Assembly (NCBI GenBank): GCA_001310415.1
Contig: BAXE01000021.1
Span: 1 to 64,000 of the forward strand
Origin: Enterovibrio sp. JCM 19048
Lineage (GTDB): Bacteria; Pseudomonadota; Gammaproteobacteria; Enterobacterales; Vibrionaceae
Direction of reading: 5' to 3'
DNA length: 64,000 nucleotides
Position 1 is the first letter of the stretch. Each line of letters opens with the position of its first letter. This document shows, one piece after another, positions 32,003-45,320 of this stretch. Under the pieces are notes generated by a model. That model made no database searches. It had not been told where the DNA came from and saw only the letters and a program-made list of their open reading frames with translations. The translations under genes were made by a program, and so were the position numbers.

Positions 32003-33836
32003 TTATTCCACGGTAACGGCTTTAGCCAAGTTTCTTGGCTGATCCACATCGGTGCCCTTTATCAATGCCACATGATAAGACAGCAACTGCATGGGCAAAG
32101 TATAGAAAATCGGTGCGGTGACTTCGTCAACATGTGGCATGGCGACAATCGTCATTCCTTCACTGGCTTCAAACCCTGCATCCGTGTCGGCGAAGACATA
32201 AAGCTGGCCACCGCGGGCGCGCACTTCTTCAATATTGGATTTCAGTTTTTCCAGCAAATCATTATTCGGTGCTACCACAATCACCGGCATATCTGCATCA
32301 ATCAGGCTAGCGGGCCGTGCTTGAGTTCACCGGCTGCATAGGCTTCCGCGTGGATGTAAGATATTTCCTTGAGCTTGAGCGAGGCTTCCATTGCTATCGG
32401 GTAAAACTCCCCGCGGCCAAGGAACAAGGCATGATGCTTGTCCGCAAAATCTTCCGCCAGCGCTTCAATTTCCCTGTCGAATGCCAGAGCCTGATCCATG
32501 ACAACCGGCAGGCGGTGCAGTGCCTTCACAATGGATTTTTCTTTGGCTTTATCTACAGTACCTTTTTGCTTGCCTACTGCCGTCACCAGCATCAACAAAG
32601 ACGCAAGTTGGGTGGTAAAGGCTTTGGTGGATGCCACACCAATTTCAGTACCGGCTCGGGTCATAAAGGCCAGATCAGATTCGCGCACCAGTGACGAGCC
32701 CGCGACATTACAAATCGTCATCGCGGCCATAAATCCACGCTCTTTGGCCAGACGTAGCGCTGCCAGTGTGTCGGCCGTTTCACCGGACTGCGACAGGGTG
32801 ATCAACAGGCTGTTTGGGCGGGTTACAAAGTTGCGGTAACGGAACTCGGAGGCAATTTCCACGTCACAACTCACACCGGCAATGCCTTCAAACCAGTAAC
32901 GCGCCACCATACCGGCATTGTAGGAAGTGCCACAGGCCACAATCTGGATATGTTCAACCTGCTTGAGAATGTCCGTCGCACCATGGCCGATGCTTTCAAC
33001 AACGATTGAGTCGGCATCAATGCGCCCTTCCAGCGTGTTGATAAGCGCTGATGGCTGTTCAAAAATTTCTTTTTGCATGTAGTGGCGGTACTGACCTTTA
33101 TCAGCCGCATCATGTTCCGCCGACGACTCATGCACCTGACGTTCAACCGGCTGGCCATCAATATCGATAATATTCACTGCGCGGCGGGTAATTTCAGCCA
33201 CATCCCCTTCTTCTAGAAAGAGAAAACGGCGGGTCACGTTCAACAGAGCCAGCTGATCGGAGGCAAGAAAGTTTTCCCCGATCCCCAAACCGATCACCAG
33301 CGGACTTCCAGAGCGCGCTGCGATCAATCTTTCTGGATCGCGTCTGTCCATCACCACGGTGCCATAGGCGCCGTGAAGTTGTTTCACCGTGCGCTGGAAG
33401 GCTTCCAGCAGCGAACCGCCCTGTGCCAGCTCCCAATCCACCAGGTGGGCAATCACTTCTGTATCTGTCTGGGAAGTAAAAACATAGCCACGGGATTTGA
33501 GCAGTTCACGCAGTGGCTCATGGTTTTCAATAATGCCGTTGTGGACAATGGCGATGTTCTCGCCAGACATATGTGGGTGGGCGTTGCTTCGCTCGGCTCG
33601 CCGTGGGTAGCCCAACGAGTGTGGGCAATACCGGTTCCCCCCGCCAAAGGCTCTTGTTCTAAAGCTTCTGCCAAAGCCTGAACCTTACCCAGACGGCGCA
33701 AACGGCGCAGCTGGTTTTCGCTGTCAGTGACCGCAAGGCCGGCTGAGTCATAACCGCGATACTCCAAGCGGCGCAGACCTTCCAACAGAATTTCCGCCAC
33801 ATCCCTTTGCGCGACTGCGCCCACAATTCCACACAT
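32003..33836 (-). CDS. glmS: Glutamine-fructose-6-phosphate aminotransferase GlmS (two frameshifts)
   Basis: First enzyme of UDP-GlcNAc synthesis. It has an N-terminal Ntn amidotransferase domain with the Cys after Met ([12 protein letters not shown]) and two SIS sugar-isomerase domains ([27 protein letters not shown]). One A is missing near 33586 ([15 protein letters not shown]) and one C near 32310 ([12 protein letters not shown]). Repaired length is 611 residues (E. coli 609). It begins 12 bases after a DeoR-type regulator gene and is separated from glmU by a tRNA cluster. Confidence 0.96.
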
Positions 33837-33848
33837 ACACTATCCCCG

Positions 33849-34612
33849 TTAATCTGGGGCGCAGATAACCTCTGTGCCCGTCTTTTCAATGGCAAGTTTG
33901 GTGGCAGCGTCGAGTTGCTATCGGTGATCACGGTTGTCACAACATCCCATGGCAGTTCAAGGTTCGGGATTTTACGCCCGATCTTGTCTGATTCGATCAT
34001 CACCACCACTTCACGGGAAACATCCGCCATTACGCGGCTCAGTCCGACAATCTCATTGAAGGTCGTTGTACCGCGGCTGACATCAATGCCATCAGCACCG
34101 ATAAACAGCTGGTCAAAGTCATACGCACGCAGCGCCTGCTCAGCAACCTGCCCCTGAAACGCTTCAGAGTGTGGATCCCAGGTCCCCCCGGTCATCAGCA
34201 GTGTGGGTTCATTTTCCAGTTCTTTGATTGCCTGAGCGACATTCAGTGAATTGGTCATGACCACCAGACCGCGTTTTTGCTCCAGCAGGGGGATCAGGGC
34301 CGCGGTTGTCGAACCGCTGTCCACCACAATTCGATTATGGTCGCGGATCCGGGATGCTGCCATTTTTGCGATTGCTAACTTTTGTTCCGAAACTTTTACC
34401 GCGCTTTCCGAAACCATTTCATGAGGAACAGGTACCGCACCACCATAGCGACGCAACAACAACCCATTTTTCTCAAGCTCAGCAAGGTCTTTGCGGATAG
34501 TTACCTCTGAGGTTTCGAACAGGTTGGAGAGCATATCAACGCTCACTTCGCCCTTTTCGGTCAGCATGGCAACAATCGCATGGCGACGTTGTTGAGTATT
34601 GCGTTTCGACAT
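33849..34612 (-). CDS. DeoR/GlpR-type regulator upstream of glmS (frameshifted)
   Basis: Repressor-type protein with an N-terminal DeoR winged helix (about 6-57; VTIRKDLAELEKNGLLLRRYGG) and a C-terminal sugar-phosphate sensing domain (VVDSGSTTAALIP, MTNSLNVAQ, MTGG). One C is missing near 33917; repair replaces a long false tail by SNLDAATKLAIEKTGTEVICAPD and a stop at 33849, 254 residues, normal for the family. Co-transcribed with glmS, it most likely responds to an amino-sugar phosphate and controls its own operon through the TTTCG repeat at 34625. Confidence 0.88.
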
Positions 34613-34624
34613 GTAACCACCAAA

Positions 34625-34639
34625 CTTTCGTTTCGAAAG
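34625..34639. promoter_or_regulatory. DeoR-type operator before the glmS operon
   Basis: CTTTCG-TTT-CGAAAG: TTTCG repeats are characteristic of DeoR/AgaR-type operators. It sits directly downstream of the -10 of the operon promoter, a repressing position. Confidence 0.6.
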
Positions 34640-34668
34640 ATAATATAAACTTTAAGCCAAAAGATCAA
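34640..34668 (-). promoter_or_regulatory. Promoter of the deoR-type regulator-glmS operon
   Basis: -35 TTGATC (34663-34668) and -10 TATTAT (34640-34645) with a 17-base spacer, 28 bases before the regulator start codon. Confidence 0.65.
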
Positions 34669-34792
34669 GGGTAAAATGCGAGACACATCACTCCGACCAT
34701 GATCTGCCGCACAGAACGAAGATTATACAGGGAGTGAGACACAGGGGAGAGTAATTGCTGGGGATAGAAGGGCACTGGGTAAATCGCAGATA

Positions 34793-34822
34793 GAAAAAAA
34801 GCAGGCTAAAAAGCCTGCTTTA
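34793..34822 (-). terminator. Terminator of the tRNA operon
   Basis: Minus-strand AGCAGGCT-TTTT-AGCCTGCT followed by seven T; it lies just after the last tRNA gene. Confidence 0.88.
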
Positions 34823-34827
34823 AATCA

Positions 34828-34912
34828 TGGTGCGGAAGGAGAGACTTGAACTCTCACACCTTGCGGCGCCAGAACCTAAATCTGGTGCGTCTACCAATTT
34901 CGCCACTTCCGC
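34828..34912 (-). tRNA. tRNA-Leu (UAG)
   Basis: 85 bases with encoded CCA, long variable arm and a loop reading TTTAGGT (anticodon TAG). Acceptor GCGGAAG pairs with CTTCCGC. Identical over its length to the copy at 35326, including the bases just 3' of CCA. Last gene of the seven-tRNA operon. Confidence 0.96.
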
Positions 34913-34957
34913 AAATTGTTTTACCTAATCCTTCAAAAAGAAGGTTTAAGTGATGTT

Positions 34958-35044
34958 TGGTGCGAAGGGAGAGACTTGAACTCTCACGTCCGTAAGGACA
35001 CTAACACCTGAAGCTAGCGCGTCTACCAATTCCGCCACCATCGC
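34958..35044 (-). tRNA. tRNA-Leu (CAG)
   Basis: 87 bases with encoded CCA and long variable arm; anticodon loop CTTCAGG gives CAG. The acceptor 5' strand GCGATGG faces CCTTCGC, leaving a T-T mismatch at 5-68 where E. coli has A-T; this is either a base error or a real weak pair. Confidence 0.93.
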
Positions 35045-35125
35045 AATTTTTTGCCCGATTTGGGTTATCCCCACAGACACTGGTAGTGTGTCTTATCAAG
35101 CGGAAAGTCAGAGACTTCGAATAAG

Positions 35126-35202
35126 TGGTGGCTACGACGGGATTCGAACCTGTGACCCCATCATTATGAGTGATGTGCTCTAACCAACTGAGCTACGTAG
35201 CC
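35126..35202 (-). tRNA. tRNA-Met (CAT, elongator)
   Basis: 77 bases with CCA; acceptor GGCTACG pairs with CGTAGCC and the anticodon loop is CTCATAA. A fully paired 1-72 position (G-C) and lack of three G-C pairs under the anticodon loop mark it as elongator rather than initiator. Confidence 0.95.
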
Positions 35203-35213
35203 AACCTGAAATA

Positions 35214-35288
35214 TGGCTGGGGTACCTGGATTCGAACCAGGGAATGGCGGCATCAAAAGCCGCTGCCTTACCGCTTGGCGATACCCCA
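35214..35288 (-). tRNA. tRNA-Gln (TTG)
   Basis: 75 bases with GCCA end; anticodon loop TTTTGAT gives TTG. Same sequence as the copy at 35528. Confidence 0.95.
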
Positions 35289-35325
35289 ACAGCAACCACG
35301 CTATATAAGCATGATCTTTAAATCA

Positions 35326-35410
35326 TGGTGCGGAAGGAGAGACTTGAACTCTCACACCTTGCGGCGCCAGAACCTAAATCTGGTGCGTCTACCAATTTCG
35401 CCACTTCCGC
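35326..35410 (-). tRNA. tRNA-Leu (UAG), second copy
   Basis: 85 bases, identical to 34828-34912 with the same AAATCA spacer just after the CCA, which points to a recent tandem duplication within the array. Confidence 0.96.
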
Positions 35411-35446
35411 ATACAAATTGTTATCTCAACCTTTAAAAGGAGGAGA

Positions 35447-35523
35447 TGGCGCGACCGGGAGGATTCGAACCTCCGACCGCCTGGTTCGTAGCCAGGTACT
35501 CTATCCAGCTGAGCTACGGTCGC
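35447..35523 (-). tRNA. tRNA-Arg (ACG)
   Basis: 77 bases with CCA, discriminator G and anticodon loop CTACGAA giving ACG, whose A34 would be edited to inosine to read CGU/CGC/CGA. Confidence 0.95.
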
Positions 35524-35527
35524 GTTC

Positions 35528-35602
35528 TGGCTGGGGTACCTGGATTCGAACCAGGGAATGGCGGCATCAAAAGCCGCTGCCTTACCGCTTGGCGATACCC
35601 CA
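35528..35602 (-). tRNA. tRNA-Gln (TTG), first gene of the array
   Basis: 75 bases, identical to the copy at 35214. Only 4 bases separate it from tRNA-Arg. It lies about 13 bases after the -10 of the array promoter. Confidence 0.95.
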
Positions 35603-35614
35603 ACAGAGGCGCGT

Positions 35615-35643
35615 ATAATATTGCGGATTCGAAAAGCCGTCAA
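35615..35643 (-). promoter_or_regulatory. Promoter of the tRNA array
   Basis: -35 TTGACG (35638-35643), 17-base spacer, -10 TATTAT (35615-35620), then a GC-rich discriminator ACGCGCC typical of stringently controlled stable-RNA promoters. Confidence 0.8.
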
Positions 35644-35684
35644 CCCCCCAAAATTCGTTTGCTGAGGATTTAACCAGACAAAAC

Positions 35685-35712
35685 GAAAAAACACCGCATT
35701 TGCGGTGTTTTT
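35685..35712 (-). terminator. Terminator after glmU
   Basis: Minus-strand AAACACCGC-AAAT-GCGGTGTTT followed by TTTCG, 17 bases after the glmU stop. Confidence 0.85.
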
Positions 35713-35728
35713 AATCGAATCAGGGGAA

Positions 35729-37088
35729 TTATTTCTGTTTCTGCGGGCGTTGCCAGCCATCAATGGTACGTGCACGGGTACGCGTGATCACCAATTGGTC
35801 TTCATCCACATTGCTGGTCAGGGTAGTTCCCGCACCCACTGTTGCACCTTTCTTGATGGTTACCGGTGCCACCAGCTGGCTGTCTGAGCCAACGAACACA
35901 TCATCTTCAATAACGGTTTTGTGTTTGTTAGCGCCATCATAATTACAGGTAATCGTGCCTGCACCGATATTTACGCGCTCTCCAATCTCTGCATCGCCCA
36001 GATAGGTGAGGTGGTTGGCTTTCGAGCCTTTACCGATACGTGCGTTTTTCACTTCAACAAAGTTGCCAACATGGGCGTCTTCCACCAGCTCGGCACCAGG
36101 CGCAGGCGGGCGAATGGCCCCACGGTACAATCTTCACCGACAGAGGCACCTTCAATCACGCTGTAAGGACGCACAATCGTGTTGTCGTCAATTTCGCAGT
36201 CCTTCAGCACACAGCCCGCGCCGATAAAGACGTTATCACCCAAGGTCACAGAGCCTTCAATGATGACGTTCACATCGATTTCGACATCCGTACCACATTG
36301 CAGGTCACCACGCAGGTCAAAGCGGGCAGGGTCTCGCAACATCACACCGCTTTCCAGCAACTTCTCAGCCTGCGCCGCCTGGTAAGCACGTTCCAGTCGC
36401 GCCAGTTGAATGCGGTTGTTGACACCTTCCACTTCAATCGCACTTTCAGGATGTACCGCTTCGACTGCTCGGCCTTCATCGTGTGCAATGGCAATGACAT
36501 CTGTCAGGTAGTACTCACCCTGGGCATTGTCGCTTTTTACTTCATTTAACCAGCGGCGCAAGTCACGCCCGGTTGCAACCATCACACCGGTGTTGATTTC
36601 CTTGATAAGCTTTTGCTCTTGGGTCGCGTCTTTATCTTCAACAATTGCTACAACAGGGCCATTGCGGCGGATAATACGGCCATAGCCGGCAGGATTGTCC
36701 AACACCACGGTCAGCAAGGCAATGCCGCCATCAGGCTGTGCATCCAGCAGGTTTTCAATGGTTTGTTCTGAGATCAGGGGAACGTCACCGTAAAGCACCA
36801 GTACCTGCTCATCATCCGCAAACTCAGGTGCCGCCTGGTTAACAGCATGACCGGTACCCAGCTGTTCTGCCTGCAATACCCAGTTAACTGGCTCTTCTGC
36901 CAGCGCTGCTTTCATGGCATCACCGCCATGGCCATACACCAGATGCAGGTTCTTCGCGCCCAGAGAGGTACAGGTGTCAATCACGTGCTTGACCATCGGC
37001 TTACCAGCAAGGTATGGAGTACTTTTGGCAGGTTGGAGTACATACGGGTTCCTTTACCCGCAGCCAGAATAACGGCACTGAAGTTCAT
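35729..37088 (-). CDS. glmU: Bifunctional GlcNAc-1-P uridylyltransferase / GlcN-1-P acetyltransferase GlmU (two frameshifts)
   Basis: Makes UDP-GlcNAc from GlcN-1-P. N-terminal nucleotidyltransferase domain ([34 protein letters not shown]) and C-terminal left-handed beta-helix acetyltransferase ([19 protein letters not shown]). One G is missing near 37007 ([15 protein letters not shown]) and one C near 36096 ([17 protein letters not shown]). ATG at 37088 and repaired length 453 match the family (E. coli 456). It supplies cell-wall precursor together with GlmS, located beyond the tRNA array. Confidence 0.96.
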
Positions 37089-37245
37089 GGTTGAATTGTC
37101 CTTCCTATGGTGAAGCTACTTCAAAAAATTTGGGGCATATTGTAACTGTGAAAGAGGTCAAACGGGATTTATATCAGTAAAAATAATCAATTTTTCCGTC
37201 ATGTTGTAGCAATTTTCAGGCGCAATCTCACAGTTAGAAAACAAA

Positions 37246-37277
37246 GAAAAAGGCGACCTGTAGGGTCGCCTTTTTTA
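37246..37277 (-). terminator. Terminator of the atp operon
   Basis: Minus-strand AAAGGCGACC-CTAC-AGGTCGCCTTTTTC, 21 bases after the atpC stop. Confidence 0.88.
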
Positions 37278-37298
37278 TCTTTGTGCATCATCGGGCGC

Positions 37299-37721
37299 TT
37301 AGCGTGCCTTTTTGGTCAGCTCAATAACACGGAGCTGGGCAATCGCTTTCGCCAGATCACTGGCCGCCTGAGCGAAGTCCATATCGCCGTGCTTATTGAG
37401 GATTCGATCCTCAGCGCGGCGCTTCGCTTCTTCTGCCTTCGCTTGATCCAGGTCGATACCACGAATCGCGGTATCCGCCAGCACAGTCACTGTGCTGGGT
37501 TGCACTTCCAGCGTACCACCAGAGAGGTAGATGACCTCTTCATGGCCGTGTTGCTTGGTAATGCGGATCATGCCCGGCGTGATGGCGGTCAGCAGCGGGG
37601 TGTGGCCAGGGAAAATCCCCAGTTCACCTTCGCTACCAGTTACCTGGATAGATTCAGCACGACCGGAAAACAGTTGTCTCTCTGCACTTACTACATCCAG
37701 GTGGAAGGTTATCGCTGCCAT
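37299..37721 (-). CDS. atpC: ATP synthase F1 epsilon subunit
   Basis: 140-residue central-stalk subunit that couples rotation to the c-ring and inhibits ATP hydrolysis. Intact: beta-sandwich ([34 protein letters not shown]) followed by a C-terminal helical pair ([14 protein letters not shown]). The ATG at 37721 follows GGAGG; the frame extends a few codons further. Last gene of the atp operon. Confidence 0.96.
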   Translation of the reverse strand: MAAITFHLDVVSAERQLFSGRAESIQVTGSEGELGIFPGHTPLLTAITPGMIRITKQHGHEEVIYLSGGTLEVQPSTVTVLADTAIRGIDLDQAKAEEAKRRAEDRILNKHGDMDFAQAASDLAKAIAQLRVIELTKKAR

Positions 37722-37739
37722 TTCGCCTCCTACCGGCAA

Positions 37740-40043
<2,304 letters not shown>

Positions 40044-40088
40044 CGTTACTCTCCGTTATCAGAAGGCCGCATAGCGGCCTTCTACGCA

Positions 40089-41630
40089 TTACCAGGTTTG
40101 CGTTGCCTTGAAGTCTTCAACCAGCTTAACCAGTTGCGCTTCAATATCGCCGTTGTAGTCGCCTGTCGCATCGACATTTGCAACCAGCTCAGCAAACTGA
40201 CCTTTAGCATATGCAAGCAGAGCAGCTTCGAAGTCACCCAGTTTGGTGATTTCTACGTCTCTCAGATAGCCTTTTTCAGCTGCAAAAATCATCAATCCCT
40301 GCTCAAACACAGACATTGGTGCATATTGCTTCTGCTTCATCAGCTCGGTCACTTTCTGACCGTGATCCAGCTGCTTCTTGGTTGCGTCGTCAAGATCAGA
40401 AGAGAACTGAGCAAATGCTGCCAGTTCACGGTACTGCGCCAGCGCGGTACGGATACCACCGGACAGTTTCTTGATGATCTTGGTCTGCGCAGAACCACCT
40501 ACACGTGATACCGAAATACCTGGGTCAACCGCTGGACGGATACCTGCGTTAAACAGCTCCGTTTGCAGGAAGATCTGACCATCGGTGATCGAGATAACGT
40601 TGGTTGGTACGAATGCCGATACGTCACCCGCTTGGGTTTCGATGATAGGCAGAGCAGTCAGAGAACCGGTTTTACCTTTCACTTCACCGTTGGTGAATTT
40701 CTCAACGTAGTCAGCGTTTACACGCGCAGCACGTTCCAGAAGGCGAGAGTGGAGGTAGAAAACGTCACCTGGGAATGCTTCACGGCCTGGTGGACGACGC
40801 AGCAGCAGAGAAATCTGACGGTAAGCAACAGCTTGCTTAGACAGATCATCGTATACGATCAGTGCATCTTCACCGCGGTCGCGGAAGTATTCACCCATCG
40901 CACAACCTGCGTAAGGCGCCAGGTATTGCAGTGCTGCTGCTTCAGAAGCAGATGCCACAACAACGATGGTGTTTTTCAGCGCGTCGTGCTCTTCCAGTTT
41001 GCGCACCACGTTTGCGATGGTTGACGCTTTCTGGCCGATAGCAACATAGATAGAGTAGATACCAGAGTTCTTCTGGTTGATGATCGCATCGATTGCCAGA
41101 GCCGTTTTACCAGTCTGACGGTCACCGATGATCAGCTCACGCTGGCCACGGCCGATTGGGATCATGGCGTCAACCGCCTTGTAACCGGTTTGTACTGGCT
41201 GGTCTACTGACTGACGTGCGATTACGCCAGGTGCAATCACTTCTACAGGAGAAGTCAGTGCCGCATTGATAGGACCTTTACCGTCGATTGGCTCACCCAG
41301 GGTGTTTACCACGCGACCCAGCAATTCAGGACCCACTGGAACTTCCAGAATACGGCCTGTACCGGTAACTTTCATGCCTTCCTGAAGGTCAGCATAAGGA
41401 CCCATAACAACCGCACCTACAGAATCACGCTCAAGGTTAAGCGCCAGTGCGTAACGGTTGCCAGGTAGTTCAATCATTTCCCCTTGCATAGCATCTGCAA
41501 GGCCATGGATGCGAATGATACCGTCGCTGACTGACACGATGGTACCTTCGTTGCGCGCTTCACTAACAACGTTGAATTTTTCAATACGCTGTTTGATCAG
41601 GTCGCTAATTTCCGTGGAATTAAGTTGCAT
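40089..41630 (-). CDS. atpA: ATP synthase F1 alpha subunit
   Basis: Non-catalytic nucleotide-binding subunit. Intact at 513 residues, the E. coli length, with P-loop GDRQTGKTA and [23 protein letters not shown] chose ATG 41630 ([19 protein letters not shown]), preceded by GGAG; the frame extends to 41663 without support. Confidence 0.98.
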   Translation of the reverse strand: MQLNSTEISDLIKQRIEKFNVVSEARNEGTIVSVSDGIIRIHGLADAMQGEMIELPGNRYALALNLERDSVGAVVMGPYADLQEGMKVTGTGRILEVPVGPELLGRVVNTLGEPIDGKGPINAALTSPVEVIAPGVIARQSVDQPVQTGYKAVDAMIPIGRGQRELIIGDRQTGKTALAIDAIINQKNSGIYSIYVAIGQKASTIANVVRKLEEHDALKNTIVVVASASEAAALQYLAPYAGCAMGEYFRDRGEDALIVYDDLSKQAVAYRQISLLLRRPPGREAFPGDVFYLHSRLLERAARVNADYVEKFTNGEVKGKTGSLTALPIIETQAGDVSAFVPTNVISITDGQIFLQTELFNAGIRPAVDPGISVSRVGGSAQTKIIKKLSGGIRTALAQYRELAAFAQFSSDLDDATKKQLDHGQKVTELMKQKQYAPMSVFEQGLMIFAAEKGYLRDVEITKLGDFEAALLAYAKGQFAELVANVDATGDYNGDIEAQLVKLVEDFKATQTW

Positions 41631-41646
41631 GCTCCAATTCCCCAAA

Positions 41647-42180
41647 TCAAGACTGCAATGCATCGCTCAGGCGGCGTACTCGGCCGCGCACTGAGTTATC
41701 GATGACCAAGTCTCCAGCTCGAATCACAACCCCGGCAACCAGGGTCTCGTCTACACTACAGTTCAGCTTCACTTTGCGCTCAAGGCGGGCTTCAAGCTTG
41801 TCAGCAATAGCGTCCAATTGCGCTTGTTCCAGCGCGATAGCAGACACGACCTCAACGTCGACCTGCTTTTCATATTCATGGCGAAGCGCCATGAATTGGG
41901 CACATACTTCTGGCAACGCTTTTAAACGTCCGTTTTCAGCCATCACCTTTATCAGGTTCTGGCCAAATTCATTGAGCTGCTCACCGCACACTGAGATAAA
42001 AATCTCAGTCAACTTTTCAGCTGAATGCATACCACCAAGAAAATCTGCGATGGTTTCATTGCGGGCAACTTCTGCTGCGAAAGTCAGCATTTCAGACCAT
42101 TGGTCTAGTTCGCCTTTTTCCACAGCCAAGTCGAAGGCTGCTTTAGCGTAGGGGCGTGCGATGGTAGTCAGTTCAGACAT
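41647..42180 (-). CDS. atpH: ATP synthase F1 delta subunit
   Basis: 177-residue peripheral-stalk protein linking the b dimer to the top of F1. Intact, with the N-terminal helical domain starting [19 protein letters not shown] and the C-terminal region [18 protein letters not shown] typical of OSCP/delta. Between atpF and atpA; 15 bases after atpF. Confidence 0.97.
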   Translation of the reverse strand: MSELTTIARPYAKAAFDLAVEKGELDQWSEMLTFAAEVARNETIADFLGGMHSAEKLTEIFISVCGEQLNEFGQNLIKVMAENGRLKALPEVCAQFMALRHEYEKQVDVEVVSAIALEQAQLDAIADKLEARLERKVKLNCSVDETLVAGVVIRAGDLVIDNSVRGRVRRLSDALQS

Positions 42181-42195
42181 AGCTGCCCCTCCTTC

Positions 42196-42666
42196 TTAAA
42201 GTTCTGCAGTGATTTTATCGAGAATATCTTTATGAGCGTTCGCATCGATGGAACGCTCAAGGATTTTCTCAGCACCGATTACGGCCAGAGTGGCAACTTG
42301 TTTGCGCAGCTCATCACGGGCACGGTTGCGTTCAGCTTCCAGTTCAGCCTGTCCTTGGTGAAGGATATTGTCGCGCTCAGCGTTAGCTTCTTCGCGGGCT
42401 TGATCCAGAATTTGCGCTTTACGCTTATTCGCCTGTTCAATGATCTCAGTTGCAGCGCGTTTTGCTTCTTTCAGTTGATCAGAAGCATTAGCCTGGGCCA
42501 AATTCAGGTCTTTCGCGGCACGTTCGGCGGCCGCAAGACCGTCAGCAATTTTCTTCTGACGCTCTTCAATCGCCTGCATGATAGGTGGCCATACATATTT
42601 CATGCAGAACACCACAAACATGAAGAATGCGATCGCCTGGCCAAATAGAGTTGCGTTGATATTCAC
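42196..42666 (-). CDS. atpF: ATP synthase F0 b subunit
   Basis: 156-residue peripheral stalk subunit: one N-terminal membrane helix ([21 protein letters not shown]) followed by a long charged coiled coil from about residue 35 to the end. Intact and the same length as E. coli b. 45 bases after atpE. Confidence 0.97.
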   Translation of the reverse strand: MNINATLFGQAIAFFMFVVFCMKYVWPPIMQAIEERQKKIADGLAAAERAAKDLNLAQANASDQLKEAKRAATEIIEQANKRKAQILDQAREEANAERDNILHQGQAELEAERNRARDELRKQVATLAVIGAEKILERSIDANAHKDILDKITAEL

Positions 42667-42711
42667 AACAGCGCCTCCCAGTTAGTTAGCTACAGGTACG
42701 ATACAGGCGAC

Positions 42712-42993
<282 letters not shown>

Positions 42994-43036
42994 TTATGTG
43001 CCGGAAGGTCTAACAAAGTTGCTTACTAAAAATCTA

Positions 43037-44236
<1,200 letters not shown>

Positions 44237-44297
44237 GTATTCGTTCCTCGATTCCTTTCCTCTTCGCACCTGATGTCGTGCTGGGAAAACTGCGAAA

Positions 44298-44325
44298 ATT
44301 ATACGGGTAGCCCTTTTTAATGCAA
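44298..44325 (-). promoter_or_regulatory. atp operon promoter
   Basis: -10 TATAAT (44298-44303) and -35 TTGCAT (44320-44325), 16-base spacer, about 60 bases before atpI. Confidence 0.65.
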
Positions 44326-44417
44326 TCTCATCACATCAAAAAGGGCGGCTAAATTTTACAACAGGGTAACCTGATCACAGTAAGCAAAAATATGTAACAA
44401 AATCCCAACGCGTTACG

Positions 44418-45311
44418 TCACATTTCTTCGCCTAACATTGCAAGAATTTGCATAAGTTTTTCGTGTTGATCAAAGTTGATCACAAGCTTGCCGTTTCCTG
44501 ACTTTCCTTGCGATAACGACACTTTTGTGCCCAGTTTCTCTGCAAGTCGATCCTGAACATTTGCAAGCTCGGGGGAAACCACTACGGGTGGCTTTTCCAC
44601 TGCCGGTGTCAGCATTTTTTTCACCAGCGCCTCAGTCTGCCTGACGGTAAGCTTTTTGTTCACCGAGACCAAAGCCGCATCAATCTGCGCTTCACCTTCC
44701 AGTGCCAGCAGGGCACGGGCATGGCCCATTTCCAACTGACGCCCAGACAGCAGTTTCTTTACGCCGGTCTCAAGACCATTCAAGCGCAGAAGGTTGCTGA
44801 TGGTGGTGCGGGATTTGCCGAGAGCTTCGGCCAGTTGTTGGTGGGTCAGGGAGAAGTCGTTGATGAGGCGCTCAAGCGCTTCCGCTTCTTCCATCGCATT
44901 GAGATCTTCGCGCTGGATGTTTTCAATCAGGGCGATAGCACTGGCTGCGCGGTTATCCAATTCACGCACCAGACAAGGTACGTGGGTCAAACCGGCAAGT
45001 TTGGATGCGCGGAAGCGGCGCTCGCCGGCAATGATTTCATACTGCTTATCGGCAATACGACGGACGACAAGCGGTTGGATGACGCCTTGGGCACGGATAG
45101 ATTCAGCCAGCTCATCCAGGGCTTCTTTCACCATATCCTGACGAGGCTGGTAAGAGCCCGGTTGCAAAACCGATAAAGGAAGCTGCTGTAACTCACTGTT
45201 ATTCAGTGCTTCTTGTGTATCCGCATTCAAATCTACCCGAGCTTGGGCACGGGCGCTGGTTGCGAGGAGCGCATCAAGCCCCTTACCCAATCCACGTTTG
45301 GTGGCGTTCAT
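44418..45311 (-). CDS. parB: Chromosome-partitioning protein ParB
   Basis: CTP-dependent DNA clamp that loads at parS and organises the origin region. Intact at 297 residues. The N-terminal segment MNATKRGLGKGLDALL interacts with ParA; the CTP/parS-nesting box GERRFRASKLAGL, the central HTH (THQQLAEALGKSRTTISNLLRL) and a C-terminal dimerisation domain follow. Cognate parS-like sites occur at 58089, 62216, 62388 and 63836. Operon parA-parB, 9 bases apart. Confidence 0.97.
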   Translation of the reverse strand: MNATKRGLGKGLDALLATSARAQARVDLNADTQEALNNSELQQLPLSVLQPGSYQPRQDMVKEALDELAESIRAQGVIQPLVVRRIADKQYEIIAGERRFRASKLAGLTHVPCLVRELDNRAASAIALIENIQREDLNAMEEAEALERLINDFSLTHQQLAEALGKSRTTISNLLRLNGLETGVKKLLSGRQLEMGHARALLALEGEAQIDAALVSVNKKLTVRQTEALVKKMLTPAVEKPPVVVSPELANVQDRLAEKLGTKVSLSQGKSGNGKLVINFDQHEKLMQILAMLGEEM

Positions 45312-45320
45312 TCATGTTCC

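Noticed and set aside
33659..33848. An extended C-terminal domain on the DeoR-type regulator overlapping glmS
   Set aside because: It is glmS sequence read out of frame after a one-base loss at 33917.
34828..35602. CRISPR-like or integron-like repeat array
   Set aside because: The repeated units are complete tRNA genes with anticodons and encoded CCA; spacers are not regular.
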